Below are positions 7,910 to 17,211 of a stretch of DNA of 64,000 nt, piece after piece. The notes below the pieces were generated by a model. That model was not told the origin of the DNA. It did no database searches and saw only the letters and a program-made list of their open reading frames with translations. Position numbers and translations under genes: made by a program. Within the stretch, counting starts at the first letter, position 1, and each line of letters opens with the position of its first letter. This DNA comes from Nematocida ironsii (taxonomy: Eukaryota > Microsporidia), in NCBI GenBank assembly GCA_001642415.1, contig LTDK01000180.1:43230-107229 (forward strand). Reading direction: 5' to 3'.

Positions 7910-10021
7910 TTATTCTGGATGGATTCCTATGTCCATCTTTTCATAGAACTCTTCATATGTCTTGCATGAAAGAACCTTTTCACTAAATTTATATAGGTCT
8001 ATGTGCTTCATGTCAACATTACTAACTAATTGGAGTGCATACCCCTTCAAAGTGTTTAGTAAGTCTTTTCTAGACATATCTTTGAACTTAAGCGGATCAA
8101 CTGGCCCTTCAACAGATGCATTCTTTCTTCCTAGTTTTATATATGACTCAGCAATTAGGTTAAGATTCCTTTCATACTTCTTTGGAATTGCCAGCTGTAT
8201 TTCCTTGTTAGAAAGCTGGACAATAAATCCCATATATCCTGTTTTTATGCCTGCCAAAGAGCACCATGCTTTTCTAAGAGCAGGCAGAGGAATGCTTCGC
8301 GTAGTTGATGGAACGCCTTTTATTCGGTAGAAGTAGAAAATGTTATTTATCACATCTGGTTTTTTTTGCGATTTATTCGATTTAGCTGCTTCTTTTTTCG
8401 GCTTATTATAGAATGCTTCGCTCTTGCCGATGCCTGCTGCCTCTTTCTCTTTCTCATCTGCTTTCAGTAAAAGAGATTCTTCTTCTAGTTCACTCTCCAT
8501 ATGTACGTCCTCACTTGAGTTCATGCCTGTGAACTTGTGTGCAGATAAAAGTGCTTTTTGTGCAAAGTCTTCTTCTTTTTTAGTACGCGCCTGCTCTCTG
8601 CTTGGCTCTTTAGATGATGTTTCCAATAGAGTGTTGGCACGAGATGGGTCTGATACATTCTCTGAGTTGGGAGAAGTGTTTGTGGCACTATTCGCATACG
8701 TTATGCTCATCTTTTCAATCTCGCCCTTCAGTGCTCTAACTGTGTTTCTAAGCTCCTCCATCTGCAATGAGCTTATTCCTGGGGAGTCTTTTGTTTTTGT
8801 TTTGCTGCAGGCAAGCATTCTGTTGAGGTCTGCTATTTCCTTTGCTTTTTCCTCAACCTCGCTTGTTTTTTTAGCTATTAGAGCATCTTTCTCCTTGAGC
8901 GTTGATTCTATTTTGATCGATTTTTGTATCCACCGGCACTCTTGCTCCTGCATGGCCTTAGTCTTTTTCTCTAGACTCGTTTGAACTGCCAGCAGCTGGC
9001 TCTCTAGCTCTTCTACCTTACTACTCATCCTGTGATCTACTTCAGACTCTGCGGTTATTCTAGCCAGCTCACTTTGGAATATGCTTGTTTGCTCTTCTAT
9101 TGTCTTGTTTAAAGCCAATATCTGCTCTTTGTATAAAGCTACCGTCTTTGAGTGGGCTCCTGCCACTTCTCTTCTTATTCGATCTGTAATCAGCTTAATC
9201 ATTTGAGCCTGTAGATTCTGCATGCTTTCTTGATAGTTATCCTCCTCGCACTGGCTCTCTTTGGCTGCATACACTTCTTCAAATGAACTATCTGCTTTTT
9301 CTTCAGAAATTTTACTGTCACCAAGTATGCCCTGCACACTCTCTTGCACCAATGTCTGATTTATCGCCATTTGTTTTAGAAGCTGGTCCATCGTTTCTAA
9401 TGAACCATCCTCTGATTCATCCACACACGACACTCCACCCAATGCAGATGGACTTGCTTTTTCATTTATTTTCCTTCTTTTCAAAACAGTATCTACTGCA
9501 TGGGCTTCATATATGCCAACAGAACTTTCTACAGATTCTTCCTTTGATCCATTAATCTCGCCAGTACCTCTTTCTCTGCCCTCAGATAGTAATAGCTCTC
9601 TTTCTAATATACTAACCCCACCCAGATGATTACTGTATATATTTCCTAATCTTTCCCCATATTTGAATGCTGGCATACCGTACATACTTTTCTGACTTTC
9701 TTCTACTGAGAAGGTATCTGATGAGAATGGATTTTCTTTTTTCTCTCTGCTCTTTCCTCTCTTCTCTGCCTCTCCGCTGACTTCTGACATCTCTTTAGAT
9801 TTTTCTTGTCTAAATTTTTCTTTATGTCTTTGGCTATGCTGGCATTCTTCCTTGGGAATTAGCAGACTGTTGCTCTCGCTTGACTCACAAATGCACTGAG
9901 AATAATTGCTGAACACTATTGGATCTTTGTTTTTTTCACAATTCACTCGCTGTTCTACTGTTACATCCAATGACTTCTCATTTATTCTGTTCGTTTCTGT
10001 CTTTATATCTTTTAAAAACAT
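7910..10021 (-). CDS. Large coiled-coil protein with C-terminal globular domain, unknown function
   Basis: 703 residues. The N-terminal third (1-210) is polar, Ser/Glu/Lys-rich and probably disordered. A long coiled coil runs from about 225 to 450 (MQNLQAQMIKLITDRIRREV, LNKTIEEQTSIFQSELARI, VEELESQLLAVQTSLEKK, ALKGEIEKM). A second charged linker follows (455-560). The last 140 residues look folded, with GVPSTTRSIPLPALRKAWCSL, KTGYMGFIVQLSN, IQLAIPKKYERN and a helical end. I do not recognise this C-terminal domain. The architecture resembles spindle-pole, tether or kinetochore proteins, but nothing specific supports any of these. Base composition is less AT-biased than the flanks, consistent with a real gene. 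Confidence 0.7.
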   Translation of the reverse strand: MFLKDIKTETNRINEKSLDVTVEQRVNCEKNKDPIVFSNYSQCICESSESNSLLIPKEECQHSQRHKEKFRQEKSKEMSEVSGEAEKRGKSREKKENPFSSDTFSVEESQKSMYGMPAFKYGERLGNIYSNHLGGVSILERELLLSEGRERGTGEINGSKEESVESSVGIYEAHAVDTVLKRRKINEKASPSALGGVSCVDESEDGSLETMDQLLKQMAINQTLVQESVQGILGDSKISEEKADSSFEEVYAAKESQCEEDNYQESMQNLQAQMIKLITDRIRREVAGAHSKTVALYKEQILALNKTIEEQTSIFQSELARITAESEVDHRMSSKVEELESQLLAVQTSLEKKTKAMQEQECRWIQKSIKIESTLKEKDALIAKKTSEVEEKAKEIADLNRMLACSKTKTKDSPGISSLQMEELRNTVRALKGEIEKMSITYANSATNTSPNSENVSDPSRANTLLETSSKEPSREQARTKKEEDFAQKALLSAHKFTGMNSSEDVHMESELEEESLLLKADEKEKEAAGIGKSEAFYNKPKKEAAKSNKSQKKPDVINNIFYFYRIKGVPSTTRSIPLPALRKAWCSLAGIKTGYMGFIVQLSNKEIQLAIPKKYERNLNLIAESYIKLGRKNASVEGPVDPLKFKDMSRKDLLNTLKGYALQLVSNVDMKHIDLYKFSEKVLSCKTYEEFYEKMDIGIHPE

Positions 10022-10636
10022 TTTCTTTAGTTAGTTAGAAATAATTTTGACTTAAATATTTTGAATACTGCCCGAAACATGTCAAAATCAAGTAAATCTT
10101 ATGAAATAATTAAATAAATCCATAAACTGTATAATTAGTCTATTAAATGAATAATTAATCTAATAAATTGTCTAAATTGGTTTTATTTAATTTTGGGTTT
10201 TTATGCTTTATTTAACTTTATAAAATATTTCTATTATTACTGGTTATGTTTGTATTGTATTAAAATTACTTCTATGCGTATGGCTTCTATGAGTATATTC
10301 AAATATTATTTATAGACTAATCATACAGTATATAGGTAATTTCTGGATATTTCTTGTTATATTCATGTATAGTGCTAATGATGTTCTGTTATTTTTCAAT
10401 ATTAACAGTTCTTGTAACATTTTAAGTATATCTGGGTTGGTTCTTAATTATATGTGTGAATGTAATGAATAGATGTAGTACTATATAGGGTTTATGTTGT
10501 TAGTGCTTCTTAGTGGATCTGGAATTCAGAAAAGAATGCTGCGAATTCACTTTTTACCAATAAGATATAAATAAATAATAATTGGTTTCTTTATGAGGGA
10601 TTGTTATAGATGCGGCATAACTTGATTTTTGAATAA
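10022..10636. other. 615 bp AT-rich gap, no gene seen
   Basis: This gap separates the divergent starts of the coiled-coil gene and the alpha/beta hydrolase, so it must hold both promoters. It is AT-rich with no open frame of note. A GCCCGAAA half-word resembling the recurrent AACCCGAAAT motif occurs near 10069, and TTTCTTGTTATATTC near 10350 is a weak relative. Confidence 0.5.
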
Positions 10637-11554
10637 ATGCAGAAAGAATCAGAGATAAGCACACAAAGTGATGAAGAGTTCTCTCCAAAGTTACTTCTGA
10701 CTCCTAAATTAAATGCATCAACTGATGAGGAGTATCTTAAAGCAATCCTTCTGTCTAGGCTTATTCGGGAAATATTCTGTGCCTCGGGGCTAAGCAAAAT
10801 AAAAATGCCTGCTGAGAACAAGCACCCATTTAAGCCGCACATTCAGGTGCGTACTGTGAGAATTCGAACAAAGTCCCATGAGAAGATAGGAGCCTGGGCT
10901 GTTCATAACACACAAAAACCAGTAAACCATTGGGCACTTGTCTTACATGGAAACTCCACTAATAGAAACACCTTTTCGCAGGTATACAACATTGAATCTC
11001 TTATAGAAGATGGTATTGGTGCACTTATAATAGATTACAGGGGGTTTGGTGATTCTGAGGGGTCGCCTAGTAAAAGTGCATTTATTGAAGATGTCTCTGC
11101 AAGTGTAAAATACTTTAAAAAGAAAGGAATCTTTTCCATCTCCATAATAGCATACTCCTTGGGAACAGCTATTGCTCTTGAATATCTGGTTCAATACGCA
11201 CAGAAAAAAAGCTCTGTGGTTATTAATAGGCTGGTTTTAGTGAGCCCGTTTAGCTCTACCATATCCCTACTTAGAGAGTATACGCTTTGGAATATTATTG
11301 AGTCTATCATTCCAAAAAGTAAAAGCTATGCACTACATGGCCTTGGATACAACTCCTTAGAAAACATTAAGAAAATTGATATTGAAACACTTATTATACA
11401 CGGCGGTGCAGACTGGCTTATCCCATACACACACGGCGAGAGACTGGCCAGGAGTGGAAAGGCCACTTTTTTGAAGATAGAAGATGAAACACACAGTACA
11501 ATATTCAAAAATTCTGTTACATGGAAAACAATCGCTCGCTTTATTAGGATGTAA
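10637..11554 (+). CDS. Alpha/beta hydrolase, ABHD12/ABHD13-like
   Basis: A serine hydrolase with the expected catalytic triad: nucleophile S174 in AYSLG (an Ala replaces the first Gly of GxSxG), D259 in HGGADWLIP, and H286 in DETHST. The oxyanion region is LVLHGNSTNR at 102-110, and DYRGFGDSEGSPS at 133-145 is the classic strand-turn of the ABHD12/13/17 group, which includes lysophospholipid and acyl-protein hydrolases. At 305 residues it lacks an obvious N-terminal membrane anchor or signal peptide, unlike ABHD12, so a cytosolic or peripheral enzyme is likely. Substrate cannot be read from sequence. The start is the first ATG after an AT-rich leader. Confidence 0.85.
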   Translation: MQKESEISTQSDEEFSPKLLLTPKLNASTDEEYLKAILLSRLIREIFCASGLSKIKMPAENKHPFKPHIQVRTVRIRTKSHEKIGAWAVHNTQKPVNHWALVLHGNSTNRNTFSQVYNIESLIEDGIGALIIDYRGFGDSEGSPSKSAFIEDVSASVKYFKKKGIFSISIIAYSLGTAIALEYLVQYAQKKSSVVINRLVLVSPFSSTISLLREYTLWNIIESIIPKSKSYALHGLGYNSLENIKKIDIETLIIHGGADWLIPYTHGERLARSGKATFLKIEDETHSTIFKNSVTWKTIARFIRM

Positions 11555-12004
11555 CATGCACTTTTGTATGAAATTCCTCTGACATGGATAATAAATGCAT
11601 AGATATACGCTGGCAGAAAAATAAACCAGAATTCATTGTCTGTTTAATAAATACTACCTCTATATGGACATATTTTGAAATTAACTGAAATTTTATATTG
11701 AATTGATTTTATAACAAGAGTAAATGATTAGAAAGAAGCATCGCATCTAGTATGATTATAGAACTTTATCTGAAAGTGCTGCTTTTTCTTAAATACTCCT
11801 GTGTTTTAAAACTAAGTGCGGTTTATTTTCATATACTTAGTGTATTAATACTGTGTGCTCAGTATTCCATACTTCTTTATCTTCTAGATTTATAGATTAA
11901 ATCATCTCTGATTATATATTAAAATATCTTTAGAGTATAGTAGAATGTAGTAGAATGTGTAATTATTCCTGCGCTCGCTATAGTTTTGTGCTTTGCATGG
12001 TGCG
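11555..12004. other. 450 bp convergent gap, no gene seen
   Basis: This region lies between the convergent 3' ends of the hydrolase and the SMARCAL1-like gene. It is AT-rich with no open frame. A short tandem (AGTAGAATGT twice near 11939-11960) is the only repeat noticed. Confidence 0.5.
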
Positions 12005-13753
12005 CTAGAACTGCCATATAGACTTTTGTTTCGGGTCAAAAGTTTCTAGTATAATCTGTTCATTGTCTTTTTCTGTTATTCCAATCCCATTTAAAGTATT
12101 GTGCTTTCTTTTAAGAAGCGGCCACATGTGTTTATCCACATGCGATGCAATCAGATAGTATATTTTAACCGTCTGTGTCTGCCCTATCCTATATATTCTG
12201 TCCTCTGCTTGGTGTAAATCTCCAGGTGTCCATGGTAGCTCTGCAAATATCACCATAGTGGCGCATACAAGAGTAAGTCCAGTGGAGCACGCCTTTAAAC
12301 TCAGCACAGCCACGTCAATATCTGGACAGTTTCTGAATTTATCACACAAGATTTCTCTTTTCTGCCTGGCAGTTGACCCATCTATTTTTATAGCCCGGTC
12401 TTTAAATTCCATGTAAAGAGCATTTAGCGTGTCTTTATGATGCGCAAATATAATTATTTTTTCTTTTGTTTTGTTCCTTGCCTGCTTTATAAAACATAAA
12501 ATATCTGGCAGTTTTTCCTTCGCGGCTTTATTATATTCTAGAAGTAGCTCATTTTGAAGGGTTTTTGTGTTGATCGGCACATTTGAGCGCATCTCTTTTT
12601 TAACCAAGTCGTTTATAAAGGTCACGTGTATTCTTCTTTTTTTGCCAAGCTGCAGACAGTCTTGTTTGACCCTTCGTATGAGTACAAGCTCATTTACTGC
12701 TATTTTTAGTTCATCCAGATTTTTACTGCCTCTGTACTTTATAAGATGCTTAAACTTTGGATTGGCTGCTTGGTAGTGATTGTCACTTATCTTGCAGTAT
12801 CTCTCGTGGTAATCCTTGTATGAAAATAAGGTTGGATATATAATGCCTATTTGTGTATACAGCTCATATGTATTGGAAAGGGCTGGTGTTCCAGATAAAA
12901 GGATAACACTTCTCAATTTTGTTAAGAATGGAACCAGTGCTTGTGCCCGCTTGCTCTCATTGTTTTTCAGTGACTGCGATTCATCTGCAATCCCCATAAA
13001 AAAGTCTCGTGGCATTATCTCGTCTATGTATGTGCTTGCTCCATTATAGCTAGTTATTAAAGCAACTATTCCAGAAGTATTTGATTTTTGTAGATGCCTC
13101 CACTCTTTTACATCATAGCACACCTGTGTTATGTACTTCTTTATCTCGCTCACCCACATGGGCACATTTGATGATGGTGCCACAATAAAAAGACCCTTTT
13201 TTGTTTCATTTGGATGCTCTTGCAAATACGTCTTTGCTATAGAAATAGCCTGCAGGGTTTTTCCCAGGCCCATCTCATCTGCTATTAGTAATCTATAGTT
13301 CCTTTCACATGCAACCTGCACACCCTCTATCTGATGCGGCTGTAATTGAATAACGCGACTCCCATCCATGCTCTCAAGCCGTGATACAATATTTACAGCA
13401 GGCGCCTGCATTTGCTTTTTTATATAACTATCTGCAAGAGCCTTTATAAGCGTATATGGCGGCCCCTCTACTTTTTTTTTCATTGTGAGACAGTTGCTAA
13501 TCAATCCAGTGTACACTGAAATATGAAATCTCCATGCATTACTGCTTAAATTGTAGTTAGATCCTGGCTTATCGCACAAATATGCAGATATCTCTTTTGT
13601 GCTCGGTGATATTTGCAACTCTGTCTCATTTATAAGAGCAAGCTTAAATGTGACATCCTGTACTAGATTTGCTGGTTTTGTTGGTACTTTATTATTTAGC
13701 AGTTCTATTGCCCTCTCCTCCACGCGCATAAAAATAAAACCGGATTCAAACAT
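12005..13753 (-). CDS. SMARCAL1: SNF2-family annealing helicase, SMARCAL1/HARP-like
   Basis: This is an ATP-driven DNA remodeller of the SMARCAL1/ZRANB3 group, which re-anneals RPA-coated DNA at stalled forks. A HARP-like segment at residues 33-90 (VTFKLAL ... SNYNLSSNAWRF) precedes a complete SNF2 motor: motif I DEMGLGKT at 159-166, motif II DESQ at 257-260 (usually DESH in this group), motif III LLSGTPALSN at 285-294, motif V STGLTL and motif VI AEDRIYRIGQ. The linker FSYKDYHERYC and SKNLDEL aligns with SMARCAL1 (Y..RYCDA, SSNLGEL). No N-terminal RPA-binding motif is visible: the protein starts almost at HARP. The length is 582 residues against 954 in human. Its start codon may be the second in-frame ATG. 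Confidence 0.82.
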   Translation of the reverse strand: MFESGFIFMRVEERAIELLNNKVPTKPANLVQDVTFKLALINETELQISPSTKEISAYLCDKPGSNYNLSSNAWRFHISVYTGLISNCLTMKKKVEGPPYTLIKALADSYIKKQMQAPAVNIVSRLESMDGSRVIQLQPHQIEGVQVACERNYRLLIADEMGLGKTLQAISIAKTYLQEHPNETKKGLFIVAPSSNVPMWVSEIKKYITQVCYDVKEWRHLQKSNTSGIVALITSYNGASTYIDEIMPRDFFMGIADESQSLKNNESKRAQALVPFLTKLRSVILLSGTPALSNTYELYTQIGIIYPTLFSYKDYHERYCKISDNHYQAANPKFKHLIKYRGSKNLDELKIAVNELVLIRRVKQDCLQLGKKRRIHVTFINDLVKKEMRSNVPINTKTLQNELLLEYNKAAKEKLPDILCFIKQARNKTKEKIIIFAHHKDTLNALYMEFKDRAIKIDGSTARQKREILCDKFRNCPDIDVAVLSLKACSTGLTLVCATMVIFAELPWTPGDLHQAEDRIYRIGQTQTVKIYYLIASHVDKHMWPLLKRKHNTLNGIGITEKDNEQIILETFDPKQKSIWQF

Positions 13754-14115
13754 ATTTTATTTCTTTCTTTGGCACTTATTTTATTAATCCTTACTCGGTG
13801 TTTGAGTTTATTCACTCGTTTACTGCCTAGAAATTGCTGCATGGACTTAATTATAAATTATTACATGTCATATTAGACATATTTTATATATACTTTGAAA
13901 CTTACTGTATATACTAATGACATGAGTAATATCCACTTGGTAAAATATGACTTGGCAGCTATTAGAAATAATCTGAAAATGCTTTTGCTCTGAAATTGTA
14001 TAGAAAATAACCTGAAATCTTTTATTTTACACTTTTGGCTAGCAAAGCTTACTAAAGACAGCTTCTGCTATGCACAGAACACAGAATAGTCCCGGATATA
14101 CTTGGAAAAGAATAT
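13754..14115. other. 362 bp gap, promoter of SMARCAL1-like gene
   Basis: AT-rich upstream region of the minus-strand SMARCAL1-like gene and downstream region of the RING-CH gene. No open frame, no clear structure or repeat. Confidence 0.45.
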
Positions 14116-16674
14116 TCATGCATCTACCAGTACAATTTCTGTACCCTTCGATAGTATGCTAGATTTAACTCTTTCAGACGCCCTGCATAGAAAATTACCG
14201 ATCCTCTCTAGAATATTCACTATCCATGGAAAAACATACGGAAATAAAACAATAGAGAGCCGGCTCCATATTGATATTTTGCTTATTGTTCCTTTAAATA
14301 AAAAAATGTCTATCATTGTATAAAGAATAAACATGCACGCACCTTCTACTAGCATAAATACTAAAGAGTAATCATTTCTAAATATCAAATCCAACCCAAG
14401 TGTATATGATATAAACCAAATCTGGAAGGGTGCATTTGCCCAATCTGCAAGCTTAGCATATTTATAGCCTAAAAGAGAAATTATAGACTCTTTTAGAGAT
14501 ATACCAAATACCACTACTATAAATGGAATAACCCATATTGCACAGTCCTTTTTTACTGATTGGTACATCTTTCTAATAATAAGAAACTTTCTTTCTCTAT
14601 ATGTCAAACACAGCATTCCTCCTGCTATGCACAATATACCCAAAAACAATTTTGCTGTATAGAATATCTGATTCAAAATATCCATGTGCATTATTTCTTC
14701 TCGCATGTATTCTATGTATAAAACAATGCTGTATAACAGCAATCCGGTGATAACCGTTATTATGGAGCATACACTAAATAATATTATAGAAAATAATATT
14801 ACTCTAACAACTGCAAAGGACGGTACATAGAAAATAGAATATGCTGGGTTGTACAAAAGCTCTGCTCTGGTGGCATTAACTATACTTTCAGTCCATTTAT
14901 GTTCGTCTGCTTCTAATCCAGTGAACCTTTCCATATTAATTCTCTTTTTCTTTCCGTTTTCATCAAAATATAACTCTTTTTCTTCTTTGGTTATTTTAAG
15001 CATTCTTCTTTTAACTATTTCTTCATTCGTATACGATACGTCATTTCGGGCAGGCAGATAGCATAGTCTAGAAAGATTTACCGAATTATTTGGAAGGTCT
15101 CCATTGAACAGCAATGATTCTACTTTCATGCATCTGCTAACTCTACGAGAAATACTGCTTAAAATACTTTTAACATACGAAAAGTAACTTTGTAATGGCC
15201 CGTTGTAGAATATTTCTATAATTGGCAGATAAAAATAAAGATATGTCATATTCTCTAGGCAGAATATTTGGTTGCATGGTATTTTCCAGAAGTGGCTGTC
15301 TAACAGAATACCTTCTAAAAAGAGAATTGGAACACACAGCACTATGCAGGAACATGTAAATAGAATATAGGCGATTGTATAGCTTTGGAAGGTTGTAAAT
15401 ATTCGATCCTTTATAACTCTATTCACAGAAACACTCATTGGGCAAATCCATCCAAACAGGCCTGGCCTAATTATATGAGAAAAATAACGGGCATATACTG
15501 ACTGAAAGACAAAGAGGAATATATTTCCAAGTATAACAAACAAGAACCCAGTAAACTCTGACGCACTCTGTACTATTTCTTCTGCCATTTGCTTGTTGAA
15601 TACTTCAGATATTTGTGGAATTATGCTATATATGCTTTGTTTTATAAAAACTTGAAGGGCGTTCATTTTTATATTCGCATATAAAATGTACAGCATTGCT
15701 TCAACTACATGGAAAATAAAATAAGGCAGTGCTCCATATCTTGCTAGTAAAATAATCAATAGCTTGCAATACACTCCACATATATTCATATATCTACTTC
15801 CCCTCTTCATACCCAGCCGATTCTGCAGACATATGGCTAAAAAAATAACAGTATACACAAACCAAAGAAGAGTGGCAGCTGGTATAAGAACCTTGCTTAT
15901 CCATGCATCTCCTTCATACTCAGTTGTAGGGTTCAGAATATAAGACACCCAGGAAACCAGACCAAGTGATATAAACAGCACTATATAATCTACTGTGGTG
16001 GGAACAATTTCTAAACTGCCCTCTAGATCATCTTCAAATATAATTATACTGAATATCCTCTGTATGTCATTTTCTGCATGTGCTCTAGCAAGCCCTGCTC
16101 TGTGTATTCTTGTGCTATTTGAGTGTATTTCTGAGTACATTGTGTTATACTCTGTTATAACATTCAACTTTGTCAGAGTATCAATAATAGTGTATGTATC
16201 CTGCTTCCGAATGTTGCTTATGTTTTTTTGCGCTATAAGTCTGGGAATTGACATAAAAGCCGGCAGCATGGAAAGAGAAAACAATCTATAAATTGGATCA
16301 AGCACAACTGCTGTCAAAAGGGAAAACCCCTTCTCTATTTTCTCAAATATCTTGTTTTTCACTTCTTTTCCAAATAATAGCATACTCTGAATTTTGCTGT
16401 ATATATATATAACTGTATACACTGGATATGTATTTGATTCAGTAGGCTTGTTTATGTATACTCTTTTTAGTCTCATCTTGTAATTACAGAAGTTGCATAT
16501 CTGTGTCCGTGTCTTATATATCCACTCAAGAATGCATGCTGAATGAACGTACTTCATATTTCCTATACACTTACATGGACTTGCCAGTCTGTTCTCAGAT
16601 GTCTCTGGTTCAGTACAAATCCGACAGAATATTGTTTTCTCGCTCATCTGTGTTTCGATATCTTGTGTTTCCAT
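14116..16674 (-). CDS. SSM4: RING-CH E3 ubiquitin ligase, Doa10/MARCHF6-like
   Basis: A multi-spanning ER/inner-nuclear-membrane ubiquitin ligase for ER-associated degradation. The N-terminal RING-CH (C4HC3) is intact: C17, C20, C34, C36, H44, C47, C60, C63, with the W51 expected for E2 binding. About a dozen hydrophobic segments follow, spread over the whole length (for example VDYIVLFISLGLVSWVSYI, FTGFLFVILGNIFLFVF, YTIAYILFTCSCIVLCVPI, GILCIAGGMLCLTY). An N-terminal RING-CH followed by many membrane segments and large size is specific to Doa10/MARCHF6; the small MARCH proteins have two. At 852 residues it is shorter than yeast Doa10 (1,319). The conserved TD domain could not be confirmed by eye. 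Confidence 0.82.
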   Translation of the reverse strand: METQDIETQMSEKTIFCRICTEPETSENRLASPCKCIGNMKYVHSACILEWIYKTRTQICNFCNYKMRLKRVYINKPTESNTYPVYTVIYIYSKIQSMLLFGKEVKNKIFEKIEKGFSLLTAVVLDPIYRLFSLSMLPAFMSIPRLIAQKNISNIRKQDTYTIIDTLTKLNVITEYNTMYSEIHSNSTRIHRAGLARAHAENDIQRIFSIIIFEDDLEGSLEIVPTTVDYIVLFISLGLVSWVSYILNPTTEYEGDAWISKVLIPAATLLWFVYTVIFLAICLQNRLGMKRGSRYMNICGVYCKLLIILLARYGALPYFIFHVVEAMLYILYANIKMNALQVFIKQSIYSIIPQISEVFNKQMAEEIVQSASEFTGFLFVILGNIFLFVFQSVYARYFSHIIRPGLFGWICPMSVSVNRVIKDRIFTTFQSYTIAYILFTCSCIVLCVPILFLEGILLDSHFWKIPCNQIFCLENMTYLYFYLPIIEIFYNGPLQSYFSYVKSILSSISRRVSRCMKVESLLFNGDLPNNSVNLSRLCYLPARNDVSYTNEEIVKRRMLKITKEEKELYFDENGKKKRINMERFTGLEADEHKWTESIVNATRAELLYNPAYSIFYVPSFAVVRVILFSIILFSVCSIITVITGLLLYSIVLYIEYMREEIMHMDILNQIFYTAKLFLGILCIAGGMLCLTYRERKFLIIRKMYQSVKKDCAIWVIPFIVVVFGISLKESIISLLGYKYAKLADWANAPFQIWFISYTLGLDLIFRNDYSLVFMLVEGACMFILYTMIDIFLFKGTISKISIWSRLSIVLFPYVFPWIVNILERIGNFLCRASERVKSSILSKGTEIVLVDA

Positions 16675-17211
16675 TTCTTATCTAATATAAAAATAAAATA
16701 TTATTTATTCCATTTCCCTATCTTTATGATAAATTACCAGTCGACCACCAAAGTGATTTTTCATATATTCTATAAATATAATTGCTTATATGAACAATAA
16801 TATATCTATTAAATTGTATTTAACCCAAAATACTACAACTATCTTAATAAAGATCTAATTAATTTGAATAATTTCGAGTTATTTCGGGCCGTTTTATTCA
16901 TAAATAAGTATGTAGTACTGGTGTATTCATATATATTGCTAGTTGTTTGGTCTTGATTGGTTTTATACGTATTTTTGTATCTAATCCGTAATTCATGTAT
17001 CTACTACTATTTGTATTTTTATTATAGCTCATTCTATTTTATATGAATGTATTATTGGTTATTTTGTTCTATTTAATACGCATATAAAATTAACTAATAG
17101 AGAGTGTTATACTAAAGAGTATATTATAAGTAAATTAAAATATATTTGAAAAACCACTTTATTATTTAGGACTAACTAAGACATTCTTAAGCTTTTATAG
17201 CCTAAACTCCA
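16675..17211. other. 537 bp gap; 3' flank duplicated at 23.2-23.5 kb
   Basis: The part from about 16990 to 17211 is homologous to 23220-23546 downstream of the fourth paralog: both contain ATGTATTATTGGTT, the small palindrome TATACTAAAGAGTATA and a matching approach to the stop codon. ATTTCGGG near 16875 is a relative of the recurrent AACCCGAAAT word. No gene is seen. Confidence 0.6.

Noticed and set aside
8424..8984. 186-codon plus-strand frame rich in Ser/Phe
   Set aside because: It is the antisense of the Glu/Lys-rich coiled coil at 7910-10021, which produces Ser/Phe/Leu-rich shadows.
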